Below, one piece after another: positions 16,484 to 25,407 of a DNA stretch of 41,810 nucleotides. The notes below the pieces were generated by a model. The model had not been told where the DNA came from. It worked only from the letters and a program-made list of their open reading frames with translations, and did not search any database. The translations under genes and the position numbers were made by a program. Every line of letters starts with the position of its first letter. The stretch's first letter is position 1. Source of the DNA: an uncultured beta proteobacterium. GTDB lineage: Bacteria > Pseudomonadota > Gammaproteobacteria > Burkholderiales > SG8-39. Where the stretch lies: the NCBI GenBank assembly GCA_902826155.1, contig CADEDU010000004.1:74350-116159 (forward strand). Direction: 5' to 3'.

Positions 16484-17577
16484 TGAGCGATGGCTCGTCT
16501 GCGGGCGAAGTCGCGGTCTCCGTGCGCGGCGTCTCCAAGCGCTTCGGTGCGGTGAGTGCGCTCGATGCGGTGTCGCTCGAGGTGCGGCAGGGAGAGTTTC
16601 TCTCCCTGCTCGGTGCGAGCGGCTGCGGCAAGACCACGCTGCTGCGGATCATCGGCGGGTTTGAAGATCCGAGCGCGGGGACCGTGCTGATCGGCGGGCA
16701 AGACGTTACCGCGCTCCCGCCGTATCGGCGTCGCACCAACATGATCTTCCAGCACCTTGCGCTGTTTCCGCATCTCACCGTCGCGCAGAACATCGCATTC
16801 GGTCTGGAGCTGAAGAAGTTCGCTCGTGCCGCGATCGGCGAGAAGGTGCGCAACGCGCTCGCGCTGGTGCGTCTGCCGGGATACGAGGACCGCACGATCG
16901 ATGCCCTATCGGGCGGTCAGCGCCAGCGAGTAGCGATCGCGCGCGCGCTGGTCAACGATCCGGAGGTGATGCTGCTCGACGAGCCGCTGGGCGCGCTCGA
17001 TCTGCAGTTGCGCCTGCAGATGCACGAGGAGCTCAAGCGCATCCATCGCGAAACCGGCAGCACCTGGATCTTCGTGACGCACGATCAAGGCGAGGCGATC
17101 GCGCTGTCCGACCGCATCGCGGTCATGGCCGAGGGTCGGATCGTGCAGCTCGGTACGCCCCGTGAGGTGTACGAGCAACCGTGCGACAAGTTCGTGGCAC
17201 GGTTCGTCGGTCATGCCAATTTCATCGAAGGACGTTGCGTCGCGCACGGTGCCGACAACACCTGCACGATCGAGGCGAACGGCTGGCGCATCGCCGGGCG
17301 CACGCTGGCATCGATCAAGCCCGGCGATGCAGCGCTTGCCGTGCTGCGCTACGAGAAGGTGCGTCTGTCGACCGAGTCGGCGCGCACCGATCCGCAGCGC
17401 GGCACGATACTGGACACCAGCTACCTTGGCCCGACCCTGCGGGTGCGCGTAAAGCTCGACAACGGTGTCGAGCTGGTCGCCGAATCATCCAATACCGATC
17501 TGGCCGGACGACTGGCGGGCGGTGATCAGGTCGGCGTGTCGTGGGCGCCGGAGCATCTCGTCGTGGTGGCCGCGTAG
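16483..17577 (+). CDS. ABC importer ATP-binding protein, PotA type (right copy)
   Basis: The 364-residue protein has Walker A GASGCGKTT at 44-52, a Q-loop in MIFQHLALFPH, the signature LSGGQ at 142-146, Walker B MLLDEP and the H-loop VTHDQ. A C-terminal TOBE domain is present from about residue 285. Walker A has alanine where most homologs, including the left copy, have proline, which should be harmless. The start at 16483 is fixed by the TGATG overlap with the binding-protein stop. It completes the second importer, and the hydantoinase pair follows. Confidence 0.93.
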   Translation: MSDGSSAGEVAVSVRGVSKRFGAVSALDAVSLEVRQGEFLSLLGASGCGKTTLLRIIGGFEDPSAGTVLIGGQDVTALPPYRRRTNMIFQHLALFPHLTVAQNIAFGLELKKFARAAIGEKVRNALALVRLPGYEDRTIDALSGGQRQRVAIARALVNDPEVMLLDEPLGALDLQLRLQMHEELKRIHRETGSTWIFVTHDQGEAIALSDRIAVMAEGRIVQLGTPREVYEQPCDKFVARFVGHANFIEGRCVAHGADNTCTIEANGWRIAGRTLASIKPGDAALAVLRYEKVRLSTESARTDPQRGTILDTSYLGPTLRVRVKLDNGVELVAESSNTDLAGRLAGGDQVGVSWAPEHLVVVAA

Positions 17578-17596
17578 GCCTGGAAGAGGCAACAAC

Positions 17597-19648
17597 ATGG
17601 TTCGTATCGGCATCGACGTAGGCGGTACCTTTACTGACGTCATCCTGGTCGAGGAGAGCAGTGGCGCGATGCACGTCGCCAAGGTGCTCAACGAGCCGGG
17701 CCGGCGCGCCGCCACGGTCGCGCGGGGCATCAGGCGCGTCATGGAGGCCGCGAAGGTGCTTCCGGCCGATGTGGCGTTCATCGGTCACGGCACCACGATC
17801 ACCACCAACGCCGTGATCGAGCGCAAGGGCGCAGCCACAGCGCTGGTGACCAACAAGGGCTTTCGCGACGTGATCGAGATGGGGCGCTTCAGTCGTCCAG
17901 CCGAGCTCATCTACCGGGTCCAGCTCGACAAACCGGCGCCGCTCGTGCCGCGTTATCTGCGCTTCGAGGCCGACTGCCGCGTCGACGCGCGTGGGGCGAC
18001 GCTCACGGATCTGACCGATGCGGAGATCGAGCGCGTGATCGGGCAGGTGCGGGCGAGCGGCGTCAAGGCGCTCGCCCTCTGTTTCCTGTTCTCGTTCCTC
18101 GACCCGACCCATGAACGTCGGTTGCGCGACGCCGTCAAGCGAGCGCTGCCCGATCTGGATGTGCTGATCTCCTCGGACATCCAGCCGGAGTTCCGCGAGT
18201 TCCCGCGCACCAGCACGACGATCTTCGCCACCTACATCGCGCCGGTGTTTCGCCAGTACCTCGAAACGTTGGTCGGTGAGTTGCAGGCAGCCGATGTCGC
18301 GAGTCGTTTATTCATTTTTCAGTCCAACGGCGGTGTCGCACGGCCGGATTTGGTGCTGCGCAATCCGGCCACGACGCTGCTTTCCGGCCCGGCCGGCGCG
18401 GTGGTCGGTGCGGCGCAGATGAGCGCGGCGTGCGGGTACCCGCGACTGATCACGATGGACATGGGCGGCACGAGTCTCGACGTGTGCCTGTTGCGCGATG
18501 GCGCCGCCGAAGCGACGACTGCGCGCGAGATCGACTACTTCCCGATCGTCACGCCGATGCTCGACGTGCACACGGTGGGCGCGGGCGGCGGCAGCATCTG
18601 CCGCCTGGACGAAGTCGGGCGTGTCAGAGTCGGGCCGCAGAGCGCCGCGGCCGATCCGGGTCCCGCCTGCTACAACCTGGGCGGCACTCAGGTGACGCTG
18701 ACGGATGTCAACGTCGTGCTCGGTTACATCGATCCCGACGATTTCGCCGGCGGCGAAGTCAAGCTGCATCCGCAGCTGGCGCATGCGGCAATCGACACCA
18801 ACATCGCCAAGCCGCTTGGGGTCGACGTGTTGCAAGCGGCCGCAGGTGTCTTTCGCGTTGCGGCCAATCAGATGGCCGAAGCAATCCGCTTCGTGTCGGT
18901 GCAGCGCGGAGCCGATCCGCGCGAGTTCGATCTGTGCGTGTTCGGTGGCGGCGGACCGATCCATGGCTTCTCGATCGCCGCCGAGCTGGGCATGCGCCGC
19001 ATTCTCGTGCCGCGCAATCCGGGATTATTTTCCGCGAGCGGCATCGCGGCGGCGGATTTCACCCACGATTACTCCGCCTCGGTGCTCAAACCATCGAAGG
19101 AAGTGTCGGGTGCGGCACTTGAGGCACTCTACGGTGCGCTGCTCGCCAAGGCGCGCGCCGATTTCGATCTCGAAGGGGTGCCCGAGGCGCGGCGCGCGTA
19201 CCAGCGTAGCGTCGACATCCGATATGTCGGCCAGACTACCGAGATCAACGTACGCGCCGGCGGTGACGACGCATCGCGTGCGGTGGATCTGGATGCGTTC
19301 ATCGCCGAGTTTCATCGCCAGCACGAGGCGATCTACACCTACGCAGTGCCGGGCGAGCCGGTAGAGATCGTGAACGTACGGCTGCGCGCGATCGGTCGCG
19401 TCGACAAACCGAAGCTGCAAGCGCATGGAGGCACGACACACGTGCCCGAATCCGCGGGTGTTCGTGAGGTCTGGTTCGACGCGGCCGGGGCCAAGGTGGC
19501 GACCCGCGTGTACCGACGCGAGACGCTGCGGCCTGGTGCGACGATCGCCGGGCCCGCGATCATTCAAGAGCTGTCTTCGGCAACGGTCGTCCCGCCTGGC
19601 GCGCGCGCGGCCCTCGATCCCTACGGCAACATCCTGCTCGAGCTATGA
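17597..19648 (+). CDS. Hydantoinase/oxoprolinase A family protein, HyuA-like (right copy)
   Basis: The 683-residue protein begins MVRIGIDVGGTFTDV, the ATP-binding loop of hydantoinase A. It also has GHGTTITTNAVIERKG, LLSGPAGAVVGA, MDMGGTSLDVC and GAGGGSI. A GGAAGAGG ribosome site precedes the ATG at 17597. The stop overlaps the HyuB start as ATGA. It is clearly diverged from the left copy, for example MGGTSLDVC against MGGTTAKLC, so the two pairs may act on different substrates or successive steps. Methylhydantoinase, 5-oxoprolinase, acetone carboxylase and caprolactamase are all members of the family. Confidence 0.9.
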   Translation: MVRIGIDVGGTFTDVILVEESSGAMHVAKVLNEPGRRAATVARGIRRVMEAAKVLPADVAFIGHGTTITTNAVIERKGAATALVTNKGFRDVIEMGRFSRPAELIYRVQLDKPAPLVPRYLRFEADCRVDARGATLTDLTDAEIERVIGQVRASGVKALALCFLFSFLDPTHERRLRDAVKRALPDLDVLISSDIQPEFREFPRTSTTIFATYIAPVFRQYLETLVGELQAADVASRLFIFQSNGGVARPDLVLRNPATTLLSGPAGAVVGAAQMSAACGYPRLITMDMGGTSLDVCLLRDGAAEATTAREIDYFPIVTPMLDVHTVGAGGGSICRLDEVGRVRVGPQSAAADPGPACYNLGGTQVTLTDVNVVLGYIDPDDFAGGEVKLHPQLAHAAIDTNIAKPLGVDVLQAAAGVFRVAANQMAEAIRFVSVQRGADPREFDLCVFGGGGPIHGFSIAAELGMRRILVPRNPGLFSASGIAAADFTHDYSASVLKPSKEVSGAALEALYGALLAKARADFDLEGVPEARRAYQRSVDIRYVGQTTEINVRAGGDDASRAVDLDAFIAEFHRQHEAIYTYAVPGEPVEIVNVRLRAIGRVDKPKLQAHGGTTHVPESAGVREVWFDAAGAKVATRVYRRETLRPGATIAGPAIIQELSSATVVPPGARAALDPYGNILLEL

Positions 19649-21321
19649 CCATCGACCCGTTCACCCTCGCCGTCATCCAGAACGCGCTCATCGGCGTAGC
19701 GCACGAGATGAAGCTGATGACGATGCGCGCGGCCTACACCCAGCTGTGGAAGGAGCAGGGCGATCTCTCATGCTGTGTGATGGATTGGGACGGCGAGATC
19801 GTCGCGCAGGATCCGAGTGGCTTTCCGATTCATGTGACGACGATGCCGTTTCAGCTGCAAGGGTTGATCGAGGGCATCGGTCGCGACAACATCCGCGCGG
19901 GCGACGTGCTGATGACCAACGATCCGTTCCTGGGTGGCACGCACCTGCCCGACGTGTTGCTGGCACGCCCGCTCTACTGGGAGGGGGAGCTGTACGGGTT
20001 CCTGTGCAATCGCGGTCACTGGGCCGACATCGGTGGCATGGGGCCGGGCAGCTATTCGCCGGCAACCAAGGAGTTGATCCAGGAAGGCATCGTCATCCCG
20101 CCGGTGAAGCTGTTCGTCAATGACGAAATTCAAAAGCCGCTGGTCGACCTGGTCGTTCGCAACGTCAGGAATTCGGCCGTCGCCCATGGCGACATGCGCG
20201 CGCAGTACGCATCGTGCTTCACCGGCGAGCGACGCCTGAAGGAGCTGATCGGGCGCTACGGGCTGCCGACGATCAAGGCAGCGATGAAGGAAATCCTCGC
20301 GCGATCGGAACAACTCACCCGGGCCCGGATCGCGACGTTCAAGGATGGCGTCTATCACGCGCGCGACTGTCTCGACGGCGATGGTTTCACCGAGGATCCG
20401 CAGTGGATCGACGCGCGCGTGACCATCGCCGGCTCCGACATCACGGTCGATCTGACGGCGTGCTCCACGCAATCGCGAGGCGGCATGAACTGCTCGCGCG
20501 CATCGGCGATCTCAGGCGTGCAGTACGCGATCAAGGCGATCACCGATCCGGAGAATCCGCCGAACGCAGGCAGCTATCGTCCGATCAAGGTGATTACCCG
20601 GCCTGGAACACTCGTGGACGCGCTGCCACCCGGCTCGATGGTGGGTTACGGCGACATCGCCTACCGCGTGCTCGATACGACCATGCGTGCGCTGGCCGAC
20701 GCCGCGCCGATGGACGTACTCGCCAGCGGTTCCGGATCCACCGGCACCACCGCGATTGGGGGCGGTGACACGCGCCCAGACGCGAAGAAGCCATTCTTCC
20801 TGACGCTCGAACTGTCCTCCGGCGCGTACGGCGCTCGGGCCACGAAAGACGGCATGAACGGCATCCGCTACGGCGCCGGCAATGCGGGCCATGTGCCGAT
20901 CGAAGCCGATGAAATGGAGAACCCGCTGTTGTTCGAGCGCTACGAAGTCGTCGCGGACACCGGCGGAGCGGGAAAATTTCGCGGCGGTAACGGTTTCTGT
21001 CGCGTCTTTCGCGTGCTCGCCGATCAAGGCTCGATCTGTCTATGCGCGGATCGGCACAAGTCGCAACCGCAGGGTCTGTTCGGGGGACATCCTGGTACGA
21101 CGGCCATGTACGTGCTCGATCCGGGCACGCCGAAAGAGCGCCGGCTGCCGAGCAAGACGCCCTATATCAATCTTCAGCAAGGCACACTGGTCTGGTTGCA
21201 GTCGGCGGGCGGCGGCGGTTATGGCGATCCGGCGGAGCGTGATCCGAAGCTGATCGAGCGCGACCTGCGCGATGGGTACGTCACGCCGGAACATGCGCGG
21301 CGGGTGTACACGCGCAAGTGA
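19645..21321 (+). CDS. Hydantoinase B/oxoprolinase family protein, HyuB-like (right copy)
   Basis: The 558-residue protein has the full HyuB domain, with MTIDPFTLAVIQNALIG at the start, VLMTNDPFLGGTHLPDV, RGHWADIGGM and the closing AGGGGYGDP. The GHWADIGG segment holds the likely metal or substrate residues. The start overlaps the HyuA stop as ATGA. It ends the plus-strand operon, and the following gene converges on it 29 bases away. No strong terminator hairpin is visible in that gap. Confidence 0.9.
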   Translation: MTIDPFTLAVIQNALIGVAHEMKLMTMRAAYTQLWKEQGDLSCCVMDWDGEIVAQDPSGFPIHVTTMPFQLQGLIEGIGRDNIRAGDVLMTNDPFLGGTHLPDVLLARPLYWEGELYGFLCNRGHWADIGGMGPGSYSPATKELIQEGIVIPPVKLFVNDEIQKPLVDLVVRNVRNSAVAHGDMRAQYASCFTGERRLKELIGRYGLPTIKAAMKEILARSEQLTRARIATFKDGVYHARDCLDGDGFTEDPQWIDARVTIAGSDITVDLTACSTQSRGGMNCSRASAISGVQYAIKAITDPENPPNAGSYRPIKVITRPGTLVDALPPGSMVGYGDIAYRVLDTTMRALADAAPMDVLASGSGSTGTTAIGGGDTRPDAKKPFFLTLELSSGAYGARATKDGMNGIRYGAGNAGHVPIEADEMENPLLFERYEVVADTGGAGKFRGGNGFCRVFRVLADQGSICLCADRHKSQPQGLFGGHPGTTAMYVLDPGTPKERRLPSKTPYINLQQGTLVWLQSAGGGGYGDPAERDPKLIERDLRDGYVTPEHARRVYTRK

Positions 21322-21350
21322 TAACGCTTCCGCGCTGAGTGCAAAGCACG

Positions 21351-22214
21351 TCAAGTGCGGCTGCTCGTCCGAGTGCGTGCATCATGGCGCCATCCTGGCG
21401 GACCGAACACGTACATCAGCCTGTCCGTGATCGAAACGGCGCTTGAGACGTCCTTGGCGATCGCGCTCCATTCGTGAAGCACCAGCCGGATCGGGTGGCG
21501 AATTGCGACGTTCTCAACGAGGCCGTAGCGCACCGGTTCGCGTTTGTCTTCGGACTGGAAACTACCGAAGAGCTTGTCCCAGACGATGAGCAGCATGCCC
21601 ATGTTCTTGTCGCGGTACTTTTCGTTGCTCGCATGATGCACGCGATGGTGCGAAGGCGTGACCAGTATGTGTTCCAGAATGCCGAGTCTGGAGACCGTCT
21701 GGGTATGGACCAGGACGCCGATGAGCTGTGTGGCGCTATAGATGATGAGAATGTCGATAGCCTTGAACCCGCATAGCGCGAGGGGAACGAAGTACACGAA
21801 GCGGTACAGAGGTTGAAACACCGATGAGCGAAAACCCACGGAGAAGTTGAATTCGGTGCTGCTGTGATGGGGCACGTGAACGGCCCAGAAGAAGCGGCAA
21901 CGGTGATCCACCCGGTGCAACCAGTAGTACATGAAGTCCACGGATACGATCAGCATGACCCAGTAGAAGATCGGCGAGTCGTGCAGCTCGATCACGCGAA
22001 ATCGGTATGCATAGTCGAGCACGAAGAGGTACAAGCCCCGGACCAACGCGTCCACGCACATGTTCAGCGAGGTCAGGTAGACATTCGCCAGAACGCCCGT
22101 TGCGGAGTAGAGGCCCTTGCGGGTGAAGTGCGAATAGAGCCACTCCGCGCCGACCAGTGCGGCACAGATCGGTACTGAAAGCGTCTGCAGCAGGGACTCG
22201 GGCGAAAGCGTCAT
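21351..22214 (-). CDS. Fatty acid hydroxylase / sterol desaturase family membrane protein
   Basis: The 287-residue protein has several membrane segments and the three histidine clusters of the family: HRVDH at 100-104, HVPHH at 113-117 and HHRVHH at 189-194. These bind a di-iron centre that hydroxylates or desaturates lipid chains using oxygen. The start at 22214 is two bases beyond the upstream ligase stop. A longer upstream extension of the frame lies inside that gene and is rejected. As the last gene of a sigma-54-driven operon with an acyltransferase and an adenylate-forming ligase, it probably modifies an acyl chain of the product. The exact substrate is unknown. Confidence 0.88.
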   Translation of the reverse strand: MTLSPESLLQTLSVPICAALVGAEWLYSHFTRKGLYSATGVLANVYLTSLNMCVDALVRGLYLFVLDYAYRFRVIELHDSPIFYWVMLIVSVDFMYYWLHRVDHRCRFFWAVHVPHHSSTEFNFSVGFRSSVFQPLYRFVYFVPLALCGFKAIDILIIYSATQLIGVLVHTQTVSRLGILEHILVTPSHHRVHHASNEKYRDKNMGMLLIVWDKLFGSFQSEDKREPVRYGLVENVAIRHPIRLVLHEWSAIAKDVSSAVSITDRLMYVFGPPGWRHDARTRTSSRT

Positions 22215-22216
22215 CC

Positions 22217-23713
22217 TTAATGTCGCCTCGAACCCGTTGCACCGATGGCGACGTTCGAGCGGTGTGCGGGGTGAGGCACATGCGATTGCACGAGCTTGTG
22301 CTTTCCCATCCGCTTGGGGTCGCGCTCTATGCGGCTTGTGAACTCGATCTGCAGAGCAGGGGCCTGCGCCCCCATATGTTGCAGGGCGGCGAGAAACCGC
22401 TGCTGCAATCGAAGGCGGATCGCATCGTGACTGTTGCCTTCTCGCGCGACGATCCTGAAGTGAATCCCGGCCGGATCGTGAACCACCTGGTATTCCTTGA
22501 TCTCCGGTAGCAGTTCGACGCAAGTGTGGAACAGGTCCGGATGCACGGGCACTTCGCGCCCGTCCGCAGCCGTGAGAAAGACGATGTCATCGGTGCGGCC
22601 CTCGACGCGCTCGATCAACCGGAAAGGCCGCCCGCAGGAGCATGGCGCTTTCGCCATGGTGAGCATATCGGTCACTTCGTAGCGAATGAGCGGCTGGGCA
22701 TAGTTGAACAACGTGGTGAGCAGCACCTTGTGGCCCGTCACGCCGTCGGGCACGGGACGGTTGTGCTCGTCGACGACTTCGAGGATGAACAGGTCCTCGA
22801 ATACGTGGATGCCTTCGTGCGCGGTGCACTCCGCGCTGGCAAGCATCGCTTCCACGAGCGCATAGTTGTTGAAGGGAGTGCTGTCCCAGGCCGCTTCGAT
22901 CTGCCGCTTCATGCCCGCAGTGCAGAGTTCGCTTCCGGTGGAGACGATGCGCGGACCTATCTCCAAGCGCCCCTCTGACTGCTCGATTGCCAGCAGCGCG
23001 GCGATCGACGGATAGGCGCTCAACACTTCGGGCTGGAAAGCGTTCAACGCGCGCACCAGCGAAGGAATGGAATCGGTGGCGTTGAGGCGGCAGATGTCGT
23101 AGAGGCCGACGTCGGCGCTCATCGCCGCTCGACAGCTCGCATGCACCACGCTGTCCGATCCGATCGAGGCGACTTTCACGCGCTCGGGCAGACGTGGTGA
23201 CACGTCCATCAACCGTGCCCAGCGCAACAAGGTTGCCTGCACGTGGCTCCAGGCTTGCCGGTCGTAGACGAACAGGCCCCTCAGTCCGGTCGTGCCCCCT
23301 GTGGTCAGCGCTCGGTATTCGCCCAAGTAGTAGTCGTCGGTGGCAAGCTGGACGGTATGGCGCTCCAGATCGGCGAGTTTCAGCCGGGGATCGGTCACCA
23401 TGCTGTCGAAGCATTCCATGACCGTTGCCTTGTCGATGGGTGGCAACGCGGACAGGCTTACCCGGCCCTCCGATGCAATATGGCGGTATCGCTCCCGGTA
23501 GAAGGGCGAACGCGCTCTGGCGTACCGAACCAGCTTCGTCAGGCGCTCTTGTTGGAATGCTTCGAGCTGTCGTCGGTCCCAACGTTCCCGCGCCTTCATG
23601 CCCTGGTCGAGTAGAAGCGCTCGGCCAAAATCGGCCAGGCGCTTGAACGGGTATTGGAGCTTCTCCCATGCGTATCGATCACTGCGGGGGATAACGTGCT
23701 CGCACGCGATCAT
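22217..23713 (-). CDS. PaaK/CapK-like adenylate-forming ligase
   Basis: The 498-residue protein resembles the phenylacetate-CoA ligase (PaaK) and CapK group. It has the phosphate-loop-like TTGGTTG at 137-143, NNYALVEA in place of the usual YG-x-TE, RYEVTD and EGRTDD. These enzymes activate a carboxylic acid as an acyl-adenylate and often transfer it to CoA or another acceptor. The start at 23713 overlaps the preceding acyltransferase stop as ATGA. An alternative start 27 codons upstream falls inside that gene. In this operon it could activate a fatty or aromatic acid for the GNAT partner; this is inferred from context only. Confidence 0.82.
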   Translation of the reverse strand: MIACEHVIPRSDRYAWEKLQYPFKRLADFGRALLLDQGMKARERWDRRQLEAFQQERLTKLVRYARARSPFYRERYRHIASEGRVSLSALPPIDKATVMECFDSMVTDPRLKLADLERHTVQLATDDYYLGEYRALTTGGTTGLRGLFVYDRQAWSHVQATLLRWARLMDVSPRLPERVKVASIGSDSVVHASCRAAMSADVGLYDICRLNATDSIPSLVRALNAFQPEVLSAYPSIAALLAIEQSEGRLEIGPRIVSTGSELCTAGMKRQIEAAWDSTPFNNYALVEAMLASAECTAHEGIHVFEDLFILEVVDEHNRPVPDGVTGHKVLLTTLFNYAQPLIRYEVTDMLTMAKAPCSCGRPFRLIERVEGRTDDIVFLTAADGREVPVHPDLFHTCVELLPEIKEYQVVHDPAGIHFRIVAREGNSHDAIRLRLQQRFLAALQHMGAQAPALQIEFTSRIERDPKRMGKHKLVQSHVPHPAHRSNVAIGATGSRRH

Positions 23714-24762
23714 TGGCTGGCTCCTGATTTGTTGTGTTGCGCGACAGGCGTTCCGAGATCGATGTGCTGGTCGCAATTTTCTGCGCCCGCGCATCGGCAG
23801 AAGTAACCCGGACAGGAGCGCGTGTAGGAATCGATGAAGCGTGCGCGAGCCGCGTGATTGATGTCAGCGATCGGGACCAGCACGGCGGTTTCGTCCACTC
23901 CCCCGAAGTGCGGATTGCGTGCGGTACCGAATGACTTCATCGTGCGCGTGAGGCTGAGATAGGAGATCACTAACGGTGGAATCAGCTCGCCAGCCTGCTG
24001 GAGCTTGGCTCGCAGCGCGGCGTAGTCGGCATCGTAGTCACCGCATTGGAATACCGATGCGACGGTGGGGCCGTCCGGTACGACTTCGAGTGCGCGCCGT
24101 GGACGCACCAGCATGTCGGGGTCGGGATGGCGCAGGCGAAGGAAGTGCAGCAGAGTGTCCCTTGCCGCAATGCTGTAGCTTGGAAACGTCGTGAACTTAC
24201 CGAAGAAATAGCGGATATCGCGGTGCTCGCGAACCAATGCACCGAGGCCTGCCCATGCCGCGAAAAGGCCGTGGAATCTCCGCTTGGCGTTTCGATTGAC
24301 CACCGAGCGCCCCAGTTCGATGGTGTAGGGCAAGTAGTCGGCGCGGAAGCGAGCCGAGAATTTGAACAGGACTTCCGTGGCGAGCGCTGGACGAGATGCA
24401 GCGCGCAAGGTTTCCCGGCACAAAGCGTATCGATACGCAGCAACAATCTCCTGCTGTTGCGCATCCCATACCACCAGCTGGCGGTAGGCAGCATCGCCGA
24501 GATCGAAGCGATCGAGGTCGGTGGGCTGGCCCGTTCCGCCGCCTTCCCTGCGAAACTCCGTTTCGCGGATGCGTCCGATCGCTTGCATGATCCGTGGAGC
24601 GTCGTTTGCCGTCACGGAATACACGTCGAGGCCATGCACGCTGCGCACTCGCTTGTTCGCGGAAAGTTCCTGCGCCAGCGCATCCACGGCACCGCAGGCG
24701 TTCACTTGGCTGCTGACGACGCGGGCCGTCGTCGCCAGCACGATCGGTGCGTTCGCAATCAT
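23710..24762 (-). CDS. GNAT / hemolysin-type N-acyltransferase-like protein
   Basis: The 350-residue protein resembles the hemolysin/OlsB-like acyltransferase group of the GNAT superfamily. Signs are RIRETEFRREGGGTG, DLDRFDLGDAAYRQLVVWD, EIVAAYRYAL, the strand IELGRSVV and FGKFTTFPSY. Related enzymes transfer acyl groups from ACP or CoA to amino acids or lysolipids, for example in ornithine lipid synthesis. The C-terminus after about residue 300 is not recognised and contains CxCAGAENC, a small cysteine cluster. The start at 24762 is set by the ATGA overlap with the small membrane-protein gene. Which acyl donor and acceptor are used cannot be told. Confidence 0.72.
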   Translation of the reverse strand: MIANAPIVLATTARVVSSQVNACGAVDALAQELSANKRVRSVHGLDVYSVTANDAPRIMQAIGRIRETEFRREGGGTGQPTDLDRFDLGDAAYRQLVVWDAQQQEIVAAYRYALCRETLRAASRPALATEVLFKFSARFRADYLPYTIELGRSVVNRNAKRRFHGLFAAWAGLGALVREHRDIRYFFGKFTTFPSYSIAARDTLLHFLRLRHPDPDMLVRPRRALEVVPDGPTVASVFQCGDYDADYAALRAKLQQAGELIPPLVISYLSLTRTMKSFGTARNPHFGGVDETAVLVPIADINHAARARFIDSYTRSCPGYFCRCAGAENCDQHIDLGTPVAQHNKSGASQ

Positions 24763-25145
24763 GAGTGCCCCCGGGGATTCGGCGTTTGCGGATGAGAGTG
24801 CCGGTTGCAATCGACTACAGACATCCATCGCTTCGGTGTTGCCTCCTCGGATGCATTGCGTTGGAGCATCCAGATCAGGCAACTGGTGAACAGGCACATG
24901 GCGGTGTTGCCGATGTTGAGTAACACCATGCTGTTCACCACACGGTCGCTCTGCTCCCATAGATAAAGCGCGAAGAAACCGTTGGAGAGAGCCCAGCTTC
25001 CCCAGGTTGCCAGGCTGTACTCCCTGGCACTTGCACCGGGTGCCCACAGCTTCCGGATGGTCGGCAGATAAGTGAAGATGCGCACGCTGTTCCAGAACAC
25101 GAACATGGTCCACAGGAATCCCGCGTAGATCGACTCCAGATTCAT
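24759..25145 (-). CDS. Small membrane protein with PQ-loop/SemiSWEET-like features
   Basis: The 128-residue protein has three hydrophobic segments at about 6-26, 44-62 and 68-92. YLPTIRKLW followed by SLATWGSWALSNGFFALY resembles the single three-helix repeat of PQ-loop/SemiSWEET proteins, with T in place of Q in the motif. Such proteins work as dimers in small-solute transport. The tail after residue 95 is polar and unrecognised. The start at 25145 follows GGGAG. It is the first gene after the sigma-54 promoter at 25199-25213, so the whole four-gene operon is read from there. Confidence 0.65.
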   Translation of the reverse strand: MNLESIYAGFLWTMFVFWNSVRIFTYLPTIRKLWAPGASAREYSLATWGSWALSNGFFALYLWEQSDRVVNSMVLLNIGNTAMCLFTSCLIWMLQRNASEEATPKRWMSVVDCNRHSHPQTPNPRGHS

Positions 25146-25195
25146 GGTCAGTCTCCCGATTGAAATGGTTGCGATCACGATGCTCCGCGGCGTCC

Positions 25196-25327
25196 ATTGC
25201 AACCGGTGTGCCAGTCACAGAGCCAGGGACAATCCCTTTTGTAGTCAAGGCGCTGCGTGCACCGAGGAGCCGGGGAGCAGGAGCAGCGGGGTGCGACGAA
25301 GCTCGACAGCCCCCGCAGCAGATGTCG
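25196..25327 (-). promoter_or_regulatory. Upstream regulatory element, copy A (shared with copy B at 30919-31049)
   Basis: This 132-base segment matches 30919-31049. In the ungapped 105-base core (25196-25300 against 30919-31023) I count 78 identical positions by hand. The match continues to ATGTCG at 25322-25327. Conserved blocks include TTGTAGTCAAGG, GGGTGCGACGAAGC and CCCCGCAGCA. A dyad CGACA-N14-TGTCG spans 25304-25327, about 90 bases upstream of the -24 box, where NtrC-type activators usually bind. A second imperfect dyad is GGCGC-N5-GCACC at 25249-25263. Confidence 0.75.
25199..25213 (-). promoter_or_regulatory. Sigma-54 promoter of the lipid-type operon
   Basis: On the minus strand the site reads TGGCACA-CCGG-TTGC, with both conserved halves of the -24/-12 consensus and exact spacing. 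It lies 54 bases before the ATG at 25145, predicting a leader of about 43 bases. It falls inside the element shared with 30922-30936, which carries a second sigma-54 site in the same position. Confidence 0.82.
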
Positions 25328-25344
25328 CATCGGACAAGCTGGGA

Positions 25345-25385
25345 TGACGGCGCAGGGTGCTTCGTGCATCCACCCTGCGCCGTCA
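25345..25385. terminator. Strong hairpin downstream of the RTX gene (probable terminator or mRNA stabiliser)
   Basis: A perfect 15-bp stem (TGACGGCGCAGGGTG at 25345-25359 with its complement at 25371-25385) encloses an 11-base loop. It lies 22 bases after the RTX stop on the minus strand. No T-run follows on either strand, so it is not a textbook intrinsic terminator. It could stabilise the RTX transcript or separate it from the next sigma-54 unit. Confidence 0.6.
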
Positions 25386-25407
25386 CCTCCAAGCGATCGG
25401 CTGATCG

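Noticed and set aside
25175..25369. Short minus-strand reading frame with FVAP, LDYK and DCP residues shared with a frame at 30876-31032
   Set aside because: The similarity comes from the shared regulatory DNA. Most base changes alter the amino acid, and the sigma-54 promoter lies inside the frame, so the peptide would not be on the transcript.
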